This document shows, piece after piece, positions 40,355 through 51,299 of a stretch of DNA of 64,000 bases. A model generated the notes under the pieces. The model was not told the DNA's origin, made no database searches, and saw nothing but the letters and a program-made list of their open reading frames with translations. The translations under genes were made by a program, and so were the position numbers. The stretch is from Rebecca billardiae RCC1528. Its lineage: Eukaryota; Haptophyta. Location: contig OZ251238.1 in the NCBI GenBank assembly GCA_965240325.2, positions 992,001-1,056,000 on the forward strand. The letters run 5' to 3'. Numbering within the stretch: position 1 is the first letter of the stretch; each line of letters begins with the position of its first letter.

Positions 40355-43300
40355 ATGAGGCGAGTGGACGGCTGTGCGCGCCGCCGCCGCCGATGCCGAC
40401 CGGCGCGTCGTCCCCCGAGCTCGTGCGAGCGGCCGAGCCGGGCGGCAGCGGCGGGGGCGGCAGCGGCGCCGGGCAGCGGCGGCAGCGCTCCTCCTTCTTC
40501 GGCGCGGGCGCGAGCCCCGGCGGCCGCGACGTGGCGCGGCGCCCGTCAAGGCTGCTGCACAGGGCGGCGGACCGCGCCGCCGCCGCCGCCGCCGCCACGC
40601 CCGCGCACGACTCCTCCGCGTGTGCGGCGGCGGAGGCGGCAGACGTGGACGAGACTCAACACTCTGCCGAGAGCCTCCACCGGCGCCGTGAGCTGCGCGC
40701 CGCCATCGCCGAGTCGATCCACGTGATCGCCGCGCTCTTCGCGTACTGCGACAAGCGCGGCAGCGCGGCCGTGCGCATGCGCGACGTGCGCGCTCTGCAG
40801 TCGACCGTCGGCGACGCGAGCTCGGGCGAGATCAAGGCGCTGATCGCGACGCTGGTGGACACGTCGCGATCGCTCGGCCGGCCGCTGCTCGCGCCCGCGA
40901 CGGCCGGCGCCGCCGCCGCCGCCGCCGCCGCGGAGGTGCGCCTCGACCCGATGGCGCTCGCACGGCCGCTGCCGCCGGCGGGCGGCGCGCAGCAGGCCGC
41001 CGCCGGGCGAGTCGGCGGCGGCGCGGCGCCGGGCGCGCGCGCGGAAAGCGGCGGCGGCGGCGCGGTGCAGCCCGCGCAAGGAAAGTCTCGGGACGCGCCG
41101 GCGGTCGCGGTGGCCAGCGCGGCTGCGCCCGGCGGCGGGCCAGCCGGCACCGCGCCCACCACAGGCCTCGACGCCCCGGGCGCCACCTCCGACGCCCCCA
41201 CCGCCGCCGCGCTCGAGGGCCCTCTATTCCCCGCGACACTGAGCAAGATGCGGAGCAATGGCGGCGGCGGCGCGGCGGGTGGTGGGGCGGGGAGCGCGCC
41301 ACACCGGGGTGGCGGCACGGCGGACGTCGGCGCGAGCGTCGAGCGTACGCCCGCCCCGCCGCCCGGCGCCGCCACCCCGGCCGCCGCCGCGTCGTCCGCC
41401 TCGGCGCAGCCCGGCTCGGCGCAGTCCTGCTCGGCACAGCCCGGCTCGGCACAGCCCGGCTCGGCGCAGCCCGGCTCGCCAGGCGGCGGCGAATCGCGGG
41501 TCGGCCGTCGGCGGCGCAGCAGCGCGGGCGGCATTGAAGGGATCGAAGGGCTGCGGACGAAGCAGCGCGCGCCCAAGGAGATGAGCGAGGCCGCCTTCTT
41601 CCTCGGCGTCGCCACCTGGATCCTGACCGAGGCCTCGGAGACCGAGCCGGAACCGGAGGCGGCGGCGGGCGGCGCGGCGGACGCGGCGGACGGCGGTGAG
41701 GCGCCGTCGACGGCGGTGCCGACGGCCGCCAGGGGCGGCGGCAGCGGAGGCGGCGTGTCCGAGCGGCGCGCCGACGGGGGCGGCGGGAGTGCCAGCACGG
41801 CGGGCGCCGCGCGGCCAGCCGCCCCGCCCGCCCCGCCCCGGCTTTCGCTCGACGCAGTGCACCGGGCGGCCGGCGCCGCCGCCGCGCCGCCGCCAGAGCC
41901 AAGGGCGGCGGGCGGCGGCGGCGGCGGCGCAGCGGGCGCGCACGACGCGTCGCACCCCACGCACAGCTTCGACGGCGGCGCGTCCGCGGCCGAGCGCGGC
42001 GCGCCCCCGGACGACGCCGCGTCCGCCGACGCCGCGCTCCTCGCCAACCTGACCACCGCGGGCGCTTACACCGCGCTGGCGGACGCGCTTGAGCAAAGGT
42101 TGGACGCTCGCCGAATGGTGTCCGAGGACGCGGTGCGGTTGGCGACGCTTGTGGCGCTCGTGCACGCGATCGTGACGCTGCCGCCCGGCGTGACGAGCGC
42201 GCACATCGAGCGCTGGTGCGCCGCGGAGCTCGGGCTCACGCTCGCGCGCGACGGCGAGGCGGCGGCTGCGAGCGGCCGGCCGCAGCCGCAGCCGCAGCCG
42301 CCGTCGCCGCAGCGGGCGGCGGGCGGCGGCGCGGTGGCGGGCGGCGGCGCACCGGGCTCCGGCGCGGGCGGTGTCGCGGGCGAGGACGGCGGCGCGGAGG
42401 CGGCGCCGCGCGCCACGTGGGGCGCGCTGCTCCGCCAGCTGCGCGCCGCCGCCCTCGCGCTCCGCGAGGAGGGCGCGCGGCCGCGGCGCGCCGCGCGCCT
42501 CTCCGCGGCCGCGGCGACTCGCAGCGCGTATCGCACGCGCGCGACGTTGCTCTCGGCGCTCGGGGTGCGCGTGCCCGAGCGCAAGCTGCTGCCCGGCGAG
42601 GACGGCGGCGCGGGGATGCCCTGGTACCTCATCTCCGCCTCCTCCCGCGCCGCACGCGCGCTCCGCCGCATCTTCCTCCTCATCTCGCTGTGGGATTTTT
42701 TAATGCTCCCGCTCGAATTATCGTTCTGGCACGCTGCGCGGCACGTGCCGGCGTTCGGCTGGGTGCAGCTGGGGATCGACGCGTGGCTGATCCTGCACAT
42801 CGCGCTGCGCTTCCACACGACGTACGTCAACGACAACTCCGTCGAGGTCACCGCGCCCAAGCTGCTGCGCTGGTGCGCGCCGCGCGCGCGCGCGCGCGCG
42901 CGCGCATGCGCCAATGCGCAGCGCTCGCGCCCGGCGCATTGGCGCGCGCGCGCGCGCGCTCGACAGCAGCCCGCGGCCCTCCCCACGCCCCGCCCCGCCC
43001 CGCGCGCACAGGCACTACATGCAGGGCGACTTTGCGCTCGACATCTTCGCCGCGTGGCCGCACAACCTCCTCGCCCTCGCGCTCGGCGCGCGGCCTATCG
43101 TCGTCGTGCTGCTGCGGCTCACTCGGCTAGTGAACACGCGCTACCTCAGCGCCGCGTTCGGCGCGTGGCGGCGCTCGCTCGCGGACGACGACCTGTCGAG
43201 CGGGATCCTGGCGTACGTGGCCGGTCTGCTCGTCTTCACGCACGTGTGCGCGTGCGTCTTCAACGTGCTCGGCAACTCGGAGATTGCAATCTCGGCGCTC

Positions 43301-46300
43301 GGCGTGACGTGGACGCAAGTGTTTGACGGCTTCGAGGCGTCAGTCGGCGGCTCGCACGGCGCGCTCTCGCCGCTGGACGAGCTGGTGTCGCACTACCTCG
43401 TGTCGTACTTCTACTGCCTCGCGATCATCTCCGCCCTCGGCATCGCGCAGGTGCCCGCCAACTTTGTGGAGACCGTCGCGTACATCGTAATGGCCTCGTG
43501 CAACATGACTGTGTTCGCGTGGGCGGTCGGCGGCGTGTCGGGGCTAGTGATGCGGCTGGACGAGGAGACGGTGAAGAAGCGGGCGCAGCTCGAGCTGGTG
43601 AACTCGTACATCCGGCACATCGACGTGCCGCCCGAGCTCAAGGCGCGCCTCCGCCTCTTCTTCACGCAGCGGCTTCAGACGGCGTCGCTCTCGTCCGTGA
43701 GCGCCGAGCAGGTGTACGCGCAGCTGCCGATGGCGCTGGCGATGGAGGTGGCGACGCACACGAACCGCACGCTGGTGGGCGGCGCGGCGCTGCTGCGCGG
43801 CTGCTCCGCCGCCTTCCTCGACCGCCTCTCCGCCGCGCTCAAGGAGCGCGAGCTCGACGCCGAGGCGGTCGTCTTCCGCGCGGGCGAGGCGTGTGCGGAG
43901 CTCCTGCTGATCGCGTCCGGTGCGATCGAGGTGCTCCCGGACTCGGAGGAGCCCGAGGAGGCGCCGCTCGACGAGGGCGTCCTCGGCGAGCTGCTCATCG
44001 CCGGCGACACCGTCGGCGACGTGGCCTTCGCCTTTGGTGCGCGCGACGTCAACGCGCCGCGCGCAGCCGCGCCCGGCCGCCCTCGCCGAGCGCGCTGCGC
44101 CGGGGGCTCACGGCCCGCGCGCGCGCGCGCGCGCGCCCTGCGCGCGCGCGCACGCATGCAGGCATCCGACACATCAGCTCGGCGCGCGTGATGCGCGGCG
44201 CGAACGCGTCGGTCTTCTCGCTGCGGATGGGCGCGTACCGCGAGCTGCTCAAGGCCTTCCCCTCGCAGGAGGACTTCGTCATGGAGAATGCGATGCGCGC
44301 ATACGAGGGTGCGCGCGCGTGGCCGTTACGTGACCGTTACGTGGCCGTTACGTGGCCGTTACGCGCACGCGCGCTCGCGGCGCACTGAGGGCGCGCGCGG
44401 CGCACGACGTCACCCGCGCTCGCGCGCGCGCCCCGTCGCCCGCAGGCTCGCTCACCTCCCGCTCCAAGATGTCCTCGCGCTCGCTCGGCAGCTCGGCGCC
44501 AGGCTCGCCCGCAGGCTCCGTCCGTTCTGACGGCGCTCTGAGCGCGCCTAGTGCTGGCGGAGGCGCGGCGATGTCGGCTATTGCGTCGGACGGCGGCGGC
44601 GCCGGCGCCGCCGGCGGCGCGGGGCAGCAGCACGACGAGCTGCGCAACGTGCAGAAGATCCTCGCGGTGGCGAAGCGGAAGCGCACGCAGCTGCACCACG
44701 CGCGCCTCTGCTCCGCCTGCGCCAAGGGCGACGCCGACAAGGTGGGTAGGCTACTTTTTGCATCGGCGGAGGCGGTGGTGGACTTGGCTGACGGAATGGG
44801 TCGGCGCGCGCTGCACCTTGCGGCGTGCGGCGGCTCGGCGCAGGTGGTGCGGCTGCTGCTCGGCGCGAGGGCGGAGCCGAGCGCGGAGGACGAGCGCGGC
44901 GTGACGCCGCTCACCGAGGCGCTCACGCACGCCCACGCGCAGGTCGCTCAAATCCTCGAGGCGGCGGGCGCACGACACGGCTCCAACCGGACCGCCGCCG
45001 GCGGCGAAGGCGGCCTCGCCGAGCGCGCGTGCCTCGCGGGCGCGAGCGCGGACGGCGCGGCGGAGCTGCGCCGGATGGTGGCGTACGGCGCGGACGTGGG
45101 CGTGCGCGGCGCGGACGGGCGCACCGCGCTGCACCTCGCCGCGGCCGAGGGCCACCTCGCCAACGCCGCCCTGCTGCTTGACGCGCGCGCCGACGCGTGC
45201 GCAGTCGACGCGCGCGGCCGAACGGCGCTCGCGGAGGCCGTGGCTGCGAGGCACGACGACGTGGCCGCGCTGCTGCTCGAGCACGGCGGCTCGCTGGGCT
45301 CGCTCGACGCGCCGCGCGCGCTGTGCGAGGCCGCGGCCGCCGACGACGTCGCGCAGCTCGCGCGCCTCCTCCGCTTCCGCTGCGAGATCAACTCGGCGGA
45401 CGAGCATGGGCGCACAGCCCTGCACCTCGCGGCCTCCTGCGCCCATGTCACCGCCGCCAACTTTTTGCTGCAGGCGGCGCCGGGCGTCGTCGCGGTGAAC
45501 GCGGAGGACTGGCAGGGGTGCACGCCGCTGGACGACGCGGTGCGGGTGGAGGCGGGGGCCGAGCCCGTGCTCAGCACGCTGCTCGGCGCGCACGGCGCGC
45601 GCCGCGGCTCTCGACGCCCGAGCCCGCGGGGCGGCGGCGGCGGCGCGGGCGCGGGCGCGGCGGCGGCGGCGGCGACGACGACGGCGGTGGCTTCGGCTTC
45701 GGCCGCCGCGGCGGCGACGGAGGACGAGCCGGACCTGGAGGAGCGGATCATCGCGCAGGAGGCCGCGGTGATCGGCGCGCGCGAGGCGCTCCTCGCGCGC
45801 GTGCTCGCCGTGCGCGAGTGGACGCGCGCCGAGCGCGACGCGACTGGCCGGCTGCGCGCGCTCGTCGACCGCGCGCTAGCGCTCGAGCGCGAGCGCGGCG
45901 CTGTGCTGGCGGACGAGCTGCCGGAGCTGTGGGAGGGGATCTTCGAGTTCGCCGAGGCGCACTACCTGTGGCACGGCGCGGCGCTCAAGACGGTGCAGCC
46001 CGCGCTCGAGGAGTGGCAGGCCGAGGCGGCGGCGTACGCGCACGCCGCCGCGCGCGTCGTCAGTGAGAAGGTTCGAGCGCGCGCCGTGCGCCGCGCGCCG
46101 TTGTGCCGCGCGCAGCGCGTGCGCGATGATTCGCGAGCGGGGGGCGGAGCCGGCCGCGCGCACACGCCGCCCGCGCCGCGAGCTCACGCGCCCGCGGCGC
46201 CTCTGCCCCAACACCTCCCATCGCCCTCCATGGCCGGCACAGCTCGCCGAGCTCCTGCGCTGCCACGACACGGGCGCGCGGCCGGTCGAGCGCCTGTACG

Positions 46301-46473
46301 AGGTCACCTTCAGAAAGCCGGCGAGCAGCGCCCACCGCGGCTCGAGCGGCCGGCTCGCTGAGCTGATCGAGGCGGGCGGTGATATCGACGGGCGTGCGAG
46401 GCGGGGCGGCGGGGCGGCGGGGCGCTCGGGGAAGCGGGCAGCGCGCCCGGCCATCGCGCGGTACACCATGTAA
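34612..46473 (+). CDS. giant double AKT-like channel: two channel/CNBD/ankyrin units in one chain
   Basis: Nine exons: 34612-35463, 35649-35945, 36078-36242, 36573-38307, 38450-42872, 43012-44036, 44162-44308, 44446-46070, 46243-46473. All introns are GT-AG and phase-consistent; 3,499 aa. Unit 1 has S2 (ILLDVIVDVYELVWML), a basic S4 (FRCLKVRDLLAYMK), S5 and a pore with SAMGYGSIV. A C-linker and a CNBD-like domain (PGQIVGEIAFVVGVPQPYTV) follow, then about six ankyrin repeats. This order and PQPYTV resemble plant AKT1-type K+ channels. A long low-complexity linker (exon 5) leads to unit 2: S1-S6, pore IISALGIAQV without GYG, C-linker, CNBD-like domain and about five ankyrin repeats. The units join at intron 38308-38449; no stop codon ends unit 1 and no clear start opens unit 2. 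Two separate genes remain possible. Confidence 0.78.
36216..36336 (+). repeat. duplicated exon end plus splice donor, with GGGGTT run between
   Basis: Two 45 bp copies (36216-36260 and 36292-36336, three mismatches, 76 bp period). The first spans the end of exon 3 and its donor site; the second lies inside the intron and carries an identical donor (CAGGTGCGCTCGG). Between them is a TTGGGG run of about four units (36258-36283). Confidence 0.9.
41401..41484 (+). repeat. 15 bp coding tandem repeat in the channel linker
   Basis: About five units of roughly 15 bp (ggctcggcgcagccc and variants) encode Ser-Ala-Gln-Pro-Gly repeats in the disordered linker of exon 5. Confidence 0.85.
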
Positions 46474-46948
46474 GCTAGCTGAGCCGCGTCACGGCAGCGG
46501 GCGGGCGGCTAGCAGCATTCGTGCGCGCCATTGTTTTGCTTACGAGTTCTACGGTCGATCGATATACATCAATATGTGTATGCCTCGCGTCGATATATCG
46601 ATCGTCGACATGGATGGCACGCCCCGCTGGCGGCGCCGGCAGGGCCCGGACGGGCGGGGCCGCGGGGCGGCCCGCCGCACCTGAGGTACACTAACTTGAC
46701 ACTCCTTGAGAGAAAAGCCGCCGCCTGCCTTCTGTGAAAGTGTATGTGCGTGACGCCCAGCATGCGCCGGCGGTCGTCGAGTGGAAGACGCGCGGCCTGT
46801 GCCGCAGCCAGCACGAGGAAGAATCCACCGACGCGAGCGACGGCTGCCGCCACCATTGTCACTCACATCGCCAACCGATCACGCGAAGCCACAGTTACAG
46901 TTTCGTCGAGTGACACGTTTACGGTTACAGTACTCGTCGAGGTGTACG
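46474..46948. other. intergenic: channel 3' flank and FKBP promoter
   Basis: No gene is supported. 46540-46610 has lower GC with ATCGAT repeats. The FKBP frame is open upstream to 46781, but only from a GTG, so the region is taken as 5' UTR. Confidence 0.5.
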
Positions 46949-47578
46949 ATGATTGCCGCCGGCGTCGTGCTGCTGTGCCTTGCGACGTCCGCGTCGCTGG
47001 CGCCAGCGCGCCAGCCGCAGCCCCGAACCGCAGCGCACGGCCTCGGCCGGCGAGACGCTGCGGCCCGACTCGCTGCCGCCGCGGCGGCGCTCTCCTACGC
47101 GCCGCCATCCGCGCGCGCCGCCCAGAACTTTGACGACAGCCAGTTCAGCACGCTGCCGTCAGGCGTCCAGGTCGCGGACGTGAAGGTGGGCACGGGGCCG
47201 ACGCCGCGCGAGGGCGAGCGCGTGCGCATCGACTACGTCATGTTCACCACCGGCGCGCGCTACGGCGCGAAGATCTACTCCACGCGGGACGACCCGAGCT
47301 CCGAGCCGTTCACGTTTGCGCTCGGCAAGCCCGGCACGATCGCAGGGCTGTCTGACGCGGTCGCCGGCATGCGGGCCGGCGGCGTGCGCCGCGCGGTGAT
47401 CCCCGCGAGCCGCGGGTACACGGCGTACGACCTGCAGCCGCAGCCGCCCGAGTTCGGCGCGTTCCAGCGCTTCAAGAACATCTACCTCAACGAGAACAGG
47501 CCGTACCAGCCAGACCTCGTGCTCGACATCAAGCTGTTCGGCCCGCGGGACGCGCCGCGCGCCGCCGCGTCGGAATGA
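46949..47578 (+). CDS. FKBP-type peptidyl-prolyl isomerase, plastid thylakoid lumen
   Basis: Catalyses cis-trans isomerisation of prolyl bonds. 209 aa, intronless, from the first ATG at 46949. The leader contains an ER signal (MIAAGVVLLCLATSASLA), a basic transit stretch, then a twin-arginine segment (GLGRRDAAARLAAAAAALSY) ending at an A-R-A-A site near residue 50, as for lumenal proteins of secondary plastids. The FKBP domain (about 65-195) shows VRIDYVMFTTGARYG, FALGKPGTIAGLSDAVAGMR and GGVRRAVIPASRGY. The usual active-site FDSS is Y-G-A-K-I-Y-S-T, a common change in lumenal FKBPs, so isomerase activity may be weak. The targeting style matches the 13266-13736 protein. Confidence 0.87.
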   Translation: MIAAGVVLLCLATSASLAPARQPQPRTAAHGLGRRDAAARLAAAAAALSYAPPSARAAQNFDDSQFSTLPSGVQVADVKVGTGPTPREGERVRIDYVMFTTGARYGAKIYSTRDDPSSEPFTFALGKPGTIAGLSDAVAGMRAGGVRRAVIPASRGYTAYDLQPQPPEFGAFQRFKNIYLNENRPYQPDLVLDIKLFGPRDAPRAAASE

Positions 47579-47912
47579 CTACAATAATATGCGCGTATGT
47601 ATATGCGGCGCCACTACTGCGCTATATATATATGTAAAATGTATATGCGCCAGCAGCAGCAGTACGTACGTCGAGTATTGTACGTGCACCGCATCAGCAG
47701 CGCATGCGCGCATGTCGGATGCGCCGTGCGCGCAAATATCAGCATCATCGGCAGCAGATCCGGATCGCCCTGCGCCCCGGTCCCCGCCGCAGGTCGTCCC
47801 GGATATCGCCCGCCTTATTATCGGCCTGACACTGCGCCTCCGCGGCGCGGTAGTCCGAGTCATCAGCACCACGTCGTCCGAGCACGTCCCGAACCGCTGC
47901 GCACGTGCGCCG
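47579..47912. other. intergenic between convergent features
   Basis: 3' flank of the FKBP gene. AT-richer at 47580-47660 with short TATATA runs. No gene is seen. Confidence 0.5.
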
Positions 47913-48323
47913 CTACGACGCTTGACGATGCTGCTGCCGCTGCCAAGGCTGCTGCCTGCTGCCGGCGGCCTCATCGCCACCATCGGCATCTGCCGGCCGA
48001 CGAAGCTCTGCCTGCGCCGCCGCCGCACCGCGACGACTGCCGTCAGTAGCGGCGCCCGCGCCCGGCGCGGCCTCGGCATTCCCCTCATCCGCCGCGCCCG
48101 TTGGCGGGCGATGCTCGCCGTCGAGCGCGGCGCCGAGAATCGGCAGCTCGCGCGAGAGGGAGGCGGGCAGGCTGAAGTGCCCGTGCCCGTCCTGCATGCT
48201 CTCGATCGAGCGGCGCACCGAGAGCACGCACCCGTCCGTCAGCGCGAAGCCCGGAATCTGCTTGCTGACATTCCGCTTCGGCGCAGTGGGTGGTGGGCCG
48301 GCCGAGGGCGAGCCGTCAGCCAT
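47913..48323 (-). pseudogene. 5' part of a duplicated gene, truncated copy
   Basis: An ATG at 48323 opens a 136 aa frame: MADGSPSAGPPPTAPKRNVS, then DGCVLSVRRSIES...GHGHFSLPASLSRELP. From 48238 down to 47968 it is 98% identical to 49238-48968 in the neighbouring gene. It then runs into unrelated Gln/Arg-rich sequence and stops. Its ATG overlaps the stop codon of the upstream gene by 8 bp, leaving no room for its own promoter. I read it as a partial copy left by a recent tandem duplication. An alternative exon of the same gene, reached by splicing from the GTGATG near 48330, is possible. Confidence 0.55.
47968..48238. repeat. 271 bp direct repeat, copy 1
   Basis: Matches 48968-49238 with an exact offset of 1,000 bp, no gaps and about five mismatches. 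Confidence 0.95.
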
Positions 48324-49269
48324 CGTCCGGCATCACGCGGCTCTCGATCTCCTTGAGCACGTGCTGCAGCTCCTTGGCCAGCGGCGGGTCGGACTTGAAG
48401 TGGCGGACGAGCTCCTGCGCGTTCTCGCGCATGTGCTTCAGCGGCGGCGACAAGAAGGGCGAGCCGCTCGCCGCGCTGCGATCGTCGCGGAGGAGCTTGA
48501 GTATTACGTCCATCGCGAGGACGGCCTGCGTCGGGTTGTCGTACTTGCTCAGCAGCCTCGCCAGCATCACGAGCGAGGAGAAGGTGGTCTGTGTGCTGAG
48601 CCAGATGCGCGCCTTGTCCGTCTCGACGAAGCGGATGAGGAGCTGCAGCGCCTTGATGCGCACGGCGGCATGCTCACCGTTGTCGTCGAGGTGCGCCCAC
48701 GCCACGCTGAGCGCGGCGAGGTGCGCCTCCTCCGCCACCAGCTCGTCCGTGTACCCACTCGCGGCGAGCCGGTGCATCACCTGCAGCAGGTGGCGCTGCG
48801 TGTCCGGCTCGGAGGACTCGCTGAGGGTGGTGACGAGCACGCCCACCCAGCGGCTCTGCACGAGCATCGAGGGGACGGTGGGGCGGAGCAGCATGCGCCC
48901 GAGCTCGAAGGCCGCGCGAGGCTTGTCGCCGCCGACGAGCGAGAGCTCATTCATCCACCGGCGGAGCGCCTCATCGCCACCATCGGCATCTGCCGGCCGA
49001 CGAAGCTCCGCCTGCGCCGCCGCCGCACCGCGACGACCGCCGTCAGTAGCGGCGCCCGCGCCCGGCGCGGCCTCGGCATTCCCCTCATCCGCCGCGCCCG
49101 TCGGCGGGCGATGCTCGCCGTCGAGCGCGGCGCCGAGAATCGGCAGCTCGCGCGAGAGGGAGGCGGGCAGGCTGAAGTGCCCGTGCCCGTCCTGCAGGCT
49201 CTCGATCGAGCGGCGCACTGAGAGCACGCACCCGTCCGCGAGCTCCTGAAGGAACGCAGCGCCGCCCGC
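48316..49269 (-). CDS. alpha-helical repeat protein (ARM/HEAT-like), 5' end missing or in an unseen exon
   Basis: The frame is open from a likely splice acceptor (GGCGCAG before 49269) to a stop at 48316, but has no ATG until 48954 (MNELSLVGG). The true 5' exon is therefore absent or not found. The first third is a Ser/Ala/Gly-rich segment shared with the copy at 47913-48323. The rest forms successive amphipathic helices (LVTTLSESSEPDTQRHLLQV, AAVRIKALQLLIRFVETD, LVMLARLLSKYDNPTQAVLA). These have the Leu spacing of Armadillo/HEAT repeats and end in ELQHVLKEIESR. No specific family is recognised. It lies 65 bp downstream of the TMEM245-like stop on the same strand. The minimal ATG-initiated protein would be 212 aa. 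Confidence 0.5.
   Translation of the reverse strand, partial: AGGAAFLQELADGCVLSVRRSIESLQDGHGHFSLPASLSRELPILGAALDGEHRPPTGAADEGNAEAAPGAGAATDGGRRGAAAAQAELRRPADADGGDEALRRWMNELSLVGGDKPRAAFELGRMLLRPTVPSMLVQSRWVGVLVTTLSESSEPDTQRHLLQVMHRLAASGYTDELVAEEAHLAALSVAWAHLDDNGEHAAVRIKALQLLIRFVETDKARIWLSTQTTFSSLVMLARLLSKYDNPTQAVLAMDVILKLLRDDRSAASGSPFLSPPLKHMRENAQELVRHFKSDPPLAKELQHVLKEIESRVMPDDG
48968..49238. repeat. 271 bp direct repeat, copy 2
   Basis: Partner of 47968-48238. Its left edge (48968) coincides with the point where the gene continues into the helical repeats. Its right edge (49238) coincides with the codon for Asp in DGCVLS. Confidence 0.95.
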
Positions 49270-49334
49270 CTGCGCCGGCGACGGCCTGCGCTCGCGCGGG
49301 CGCGGGCGCGGGGGTCCCCGCCGCCCCGGATCGA

Positions 49335-51261
49335 TCAGCCTCGCGCGCTCGCCGTGGGCGCGCGCTCGCCGCGCGGCGGCGGCGGCGCGGCGCGCTCGCA
49401 CCTGCCAGTGATTGGATGCGGCGGGGCGCCAAGGGACAGACCTCCTCCGCTCCGTCCGTCTGACTGCTCCGCGTCTGACCAAGGGTGTCCTTGGTCCGAC
49501 AGCCCGGCGTCTGCCGTTGGCCGTAGGGCCGGCGAGGTCGACGCATCCTGCGACGGTGGCGGCGGCGGTGTGAGGAGAATGGTGGCGGGGGCGAAGCCGC
49601 CACCGACGGGCGTGCCGGCGGACTCGGCGCCGCCACCGCCGCCGGGCGTGAGCGCTGCAGGAGTCACGCCACCGACTGCTGCATCCATGCCGCCGTTCGC
49701 GCCCGCGCGTGCGCCGCGTGCCTCGCCGCCGCTGCGGCCGCGCGCCGCGGACGGTGTCGCAGCCGTCGCCGGCGGGCCGCCGAACCCGCGGTGGTGGTGG
49801 TGCCGGTGCCCCGCGCCGGGCGTCGGCGTCGTGCCCGAGTTGGCGCGCGAGATGCGCTCAGCGGCCTTGTATGAAATCACCGCCGCCGCCACGACCATTG
49901 GCCCAATCAGAACTCCCGACGCTCCGAACGAGATCAGTCCGAGGAAGATTGAGATTGAAGTGACGTACGGGTGCACGAGCTGCAGGGAGGAGCTGGCGGG
50001 TGCGGCCGGGCGGCACGGCGCAGGCGGCGTGGCGCAGCGGTGGGCGCGGGCTGCCCGCGCCGAGCCGCGCGCGCGTGCCACACGCCGCGGGCGCGCGCGC
50101 GCGCGTGCATGCTCCCGCGCGCGCCACGCGTGCGCCGCGCGCGCGCGCGCGCGCGCACCCGAGGATGCGCTCGACGCACGACTCGGTCGTGTACACGCAG
50201 AGCCCGTAGAAGAACGCGCCCTGCAGCAGCCGCCCGCGCACCAGCACGAGGTGCGCCGCCCACGGCAGCGCGAGGCTCTTCGTGGAAGTTACCGGGAACA
50301 CGCCGACCAGCGCGGCCGTCACGGTCGCCACGTGTAGAAAAGGCAACGCGAACGCCCAGTGCAGCGCGTACACCACCGCGCCGTGCGCGAGGCCGGAGGA
50401 GACCGGGATCACGATCACGTCGTGCACGACGCACTGCGAAGCGCGCGCCGCCGGCGCCGGCGCGCGAGGAGGGGAACGCCGCGCCGCGCACGTTGGCGGC
50501 GCGCGCCGCCGGCGCCGGCGCGCACGGAGGCGTGTCTTGCCTCGCCTCGCACGGCCGCGCGCGAGGGGCACGGCTCACAGGGCACCCGCTGCGCGAGGTG
50601 CGTGCACGCGCGCTTCCACGAGGTGCGCGCGCGCGGGAGAGCCGGCGCGCCGCGCGGGGGCGCCGCGCAGCACCTGCAAGTCCCGCAGCAGCTCGCGCCG
50701 CGCCGCCTCGGCCGCTGGGAGCACGGAAACAGCCAGAGCGAGCCACGAGCGCTCGAGCCGGAGTAAATAAAAAAGGGCCGTGAGGAAAAAGACCGCCTTG
50801 AAGAAGGCGTCGGAGGCGGAGGACATGAGCGTGAGCGCCGTGGACAGCAGCGTGCCGCCCACCTGCGGCCGGCGGCGCGCGGTTGCGGCGGCGGCGCGGG
50901 TTGGCGGCGGGGGCGGCGCGCGGTGGCGGTGGCGGTGATGCGCCAGGCGGTTGGGCGCGCGGGCGGCAGCAGGCGCAGCGTGCGCGCGGCCGGCCGTGCG
51001 TAGACCAGGGCACAGGGCGGCCGGCACAACAGCCACGCGCGCGCGCGCGCGCGCGACGCCACGCGGCGCGCACCGCTGACGCGCCGCCGGCGATGGCGAA
51101 CGCCACAGCTCTAAGCTGGTCCGCCCGCTGCGCGGCGAGGCTGGCCAGCTCCGCGCGCAGCTCCGCAAATGACGCACCGCCCGCGCCGCTCGCAGAGAAC
51201 GCCTCACTGACGCTCGCCGAGAGCACCGCCGCCTTGTGCGCCAGCCGGTGCAGGAGGCCTT

Positions 51262-51299
<38 letters not shown>

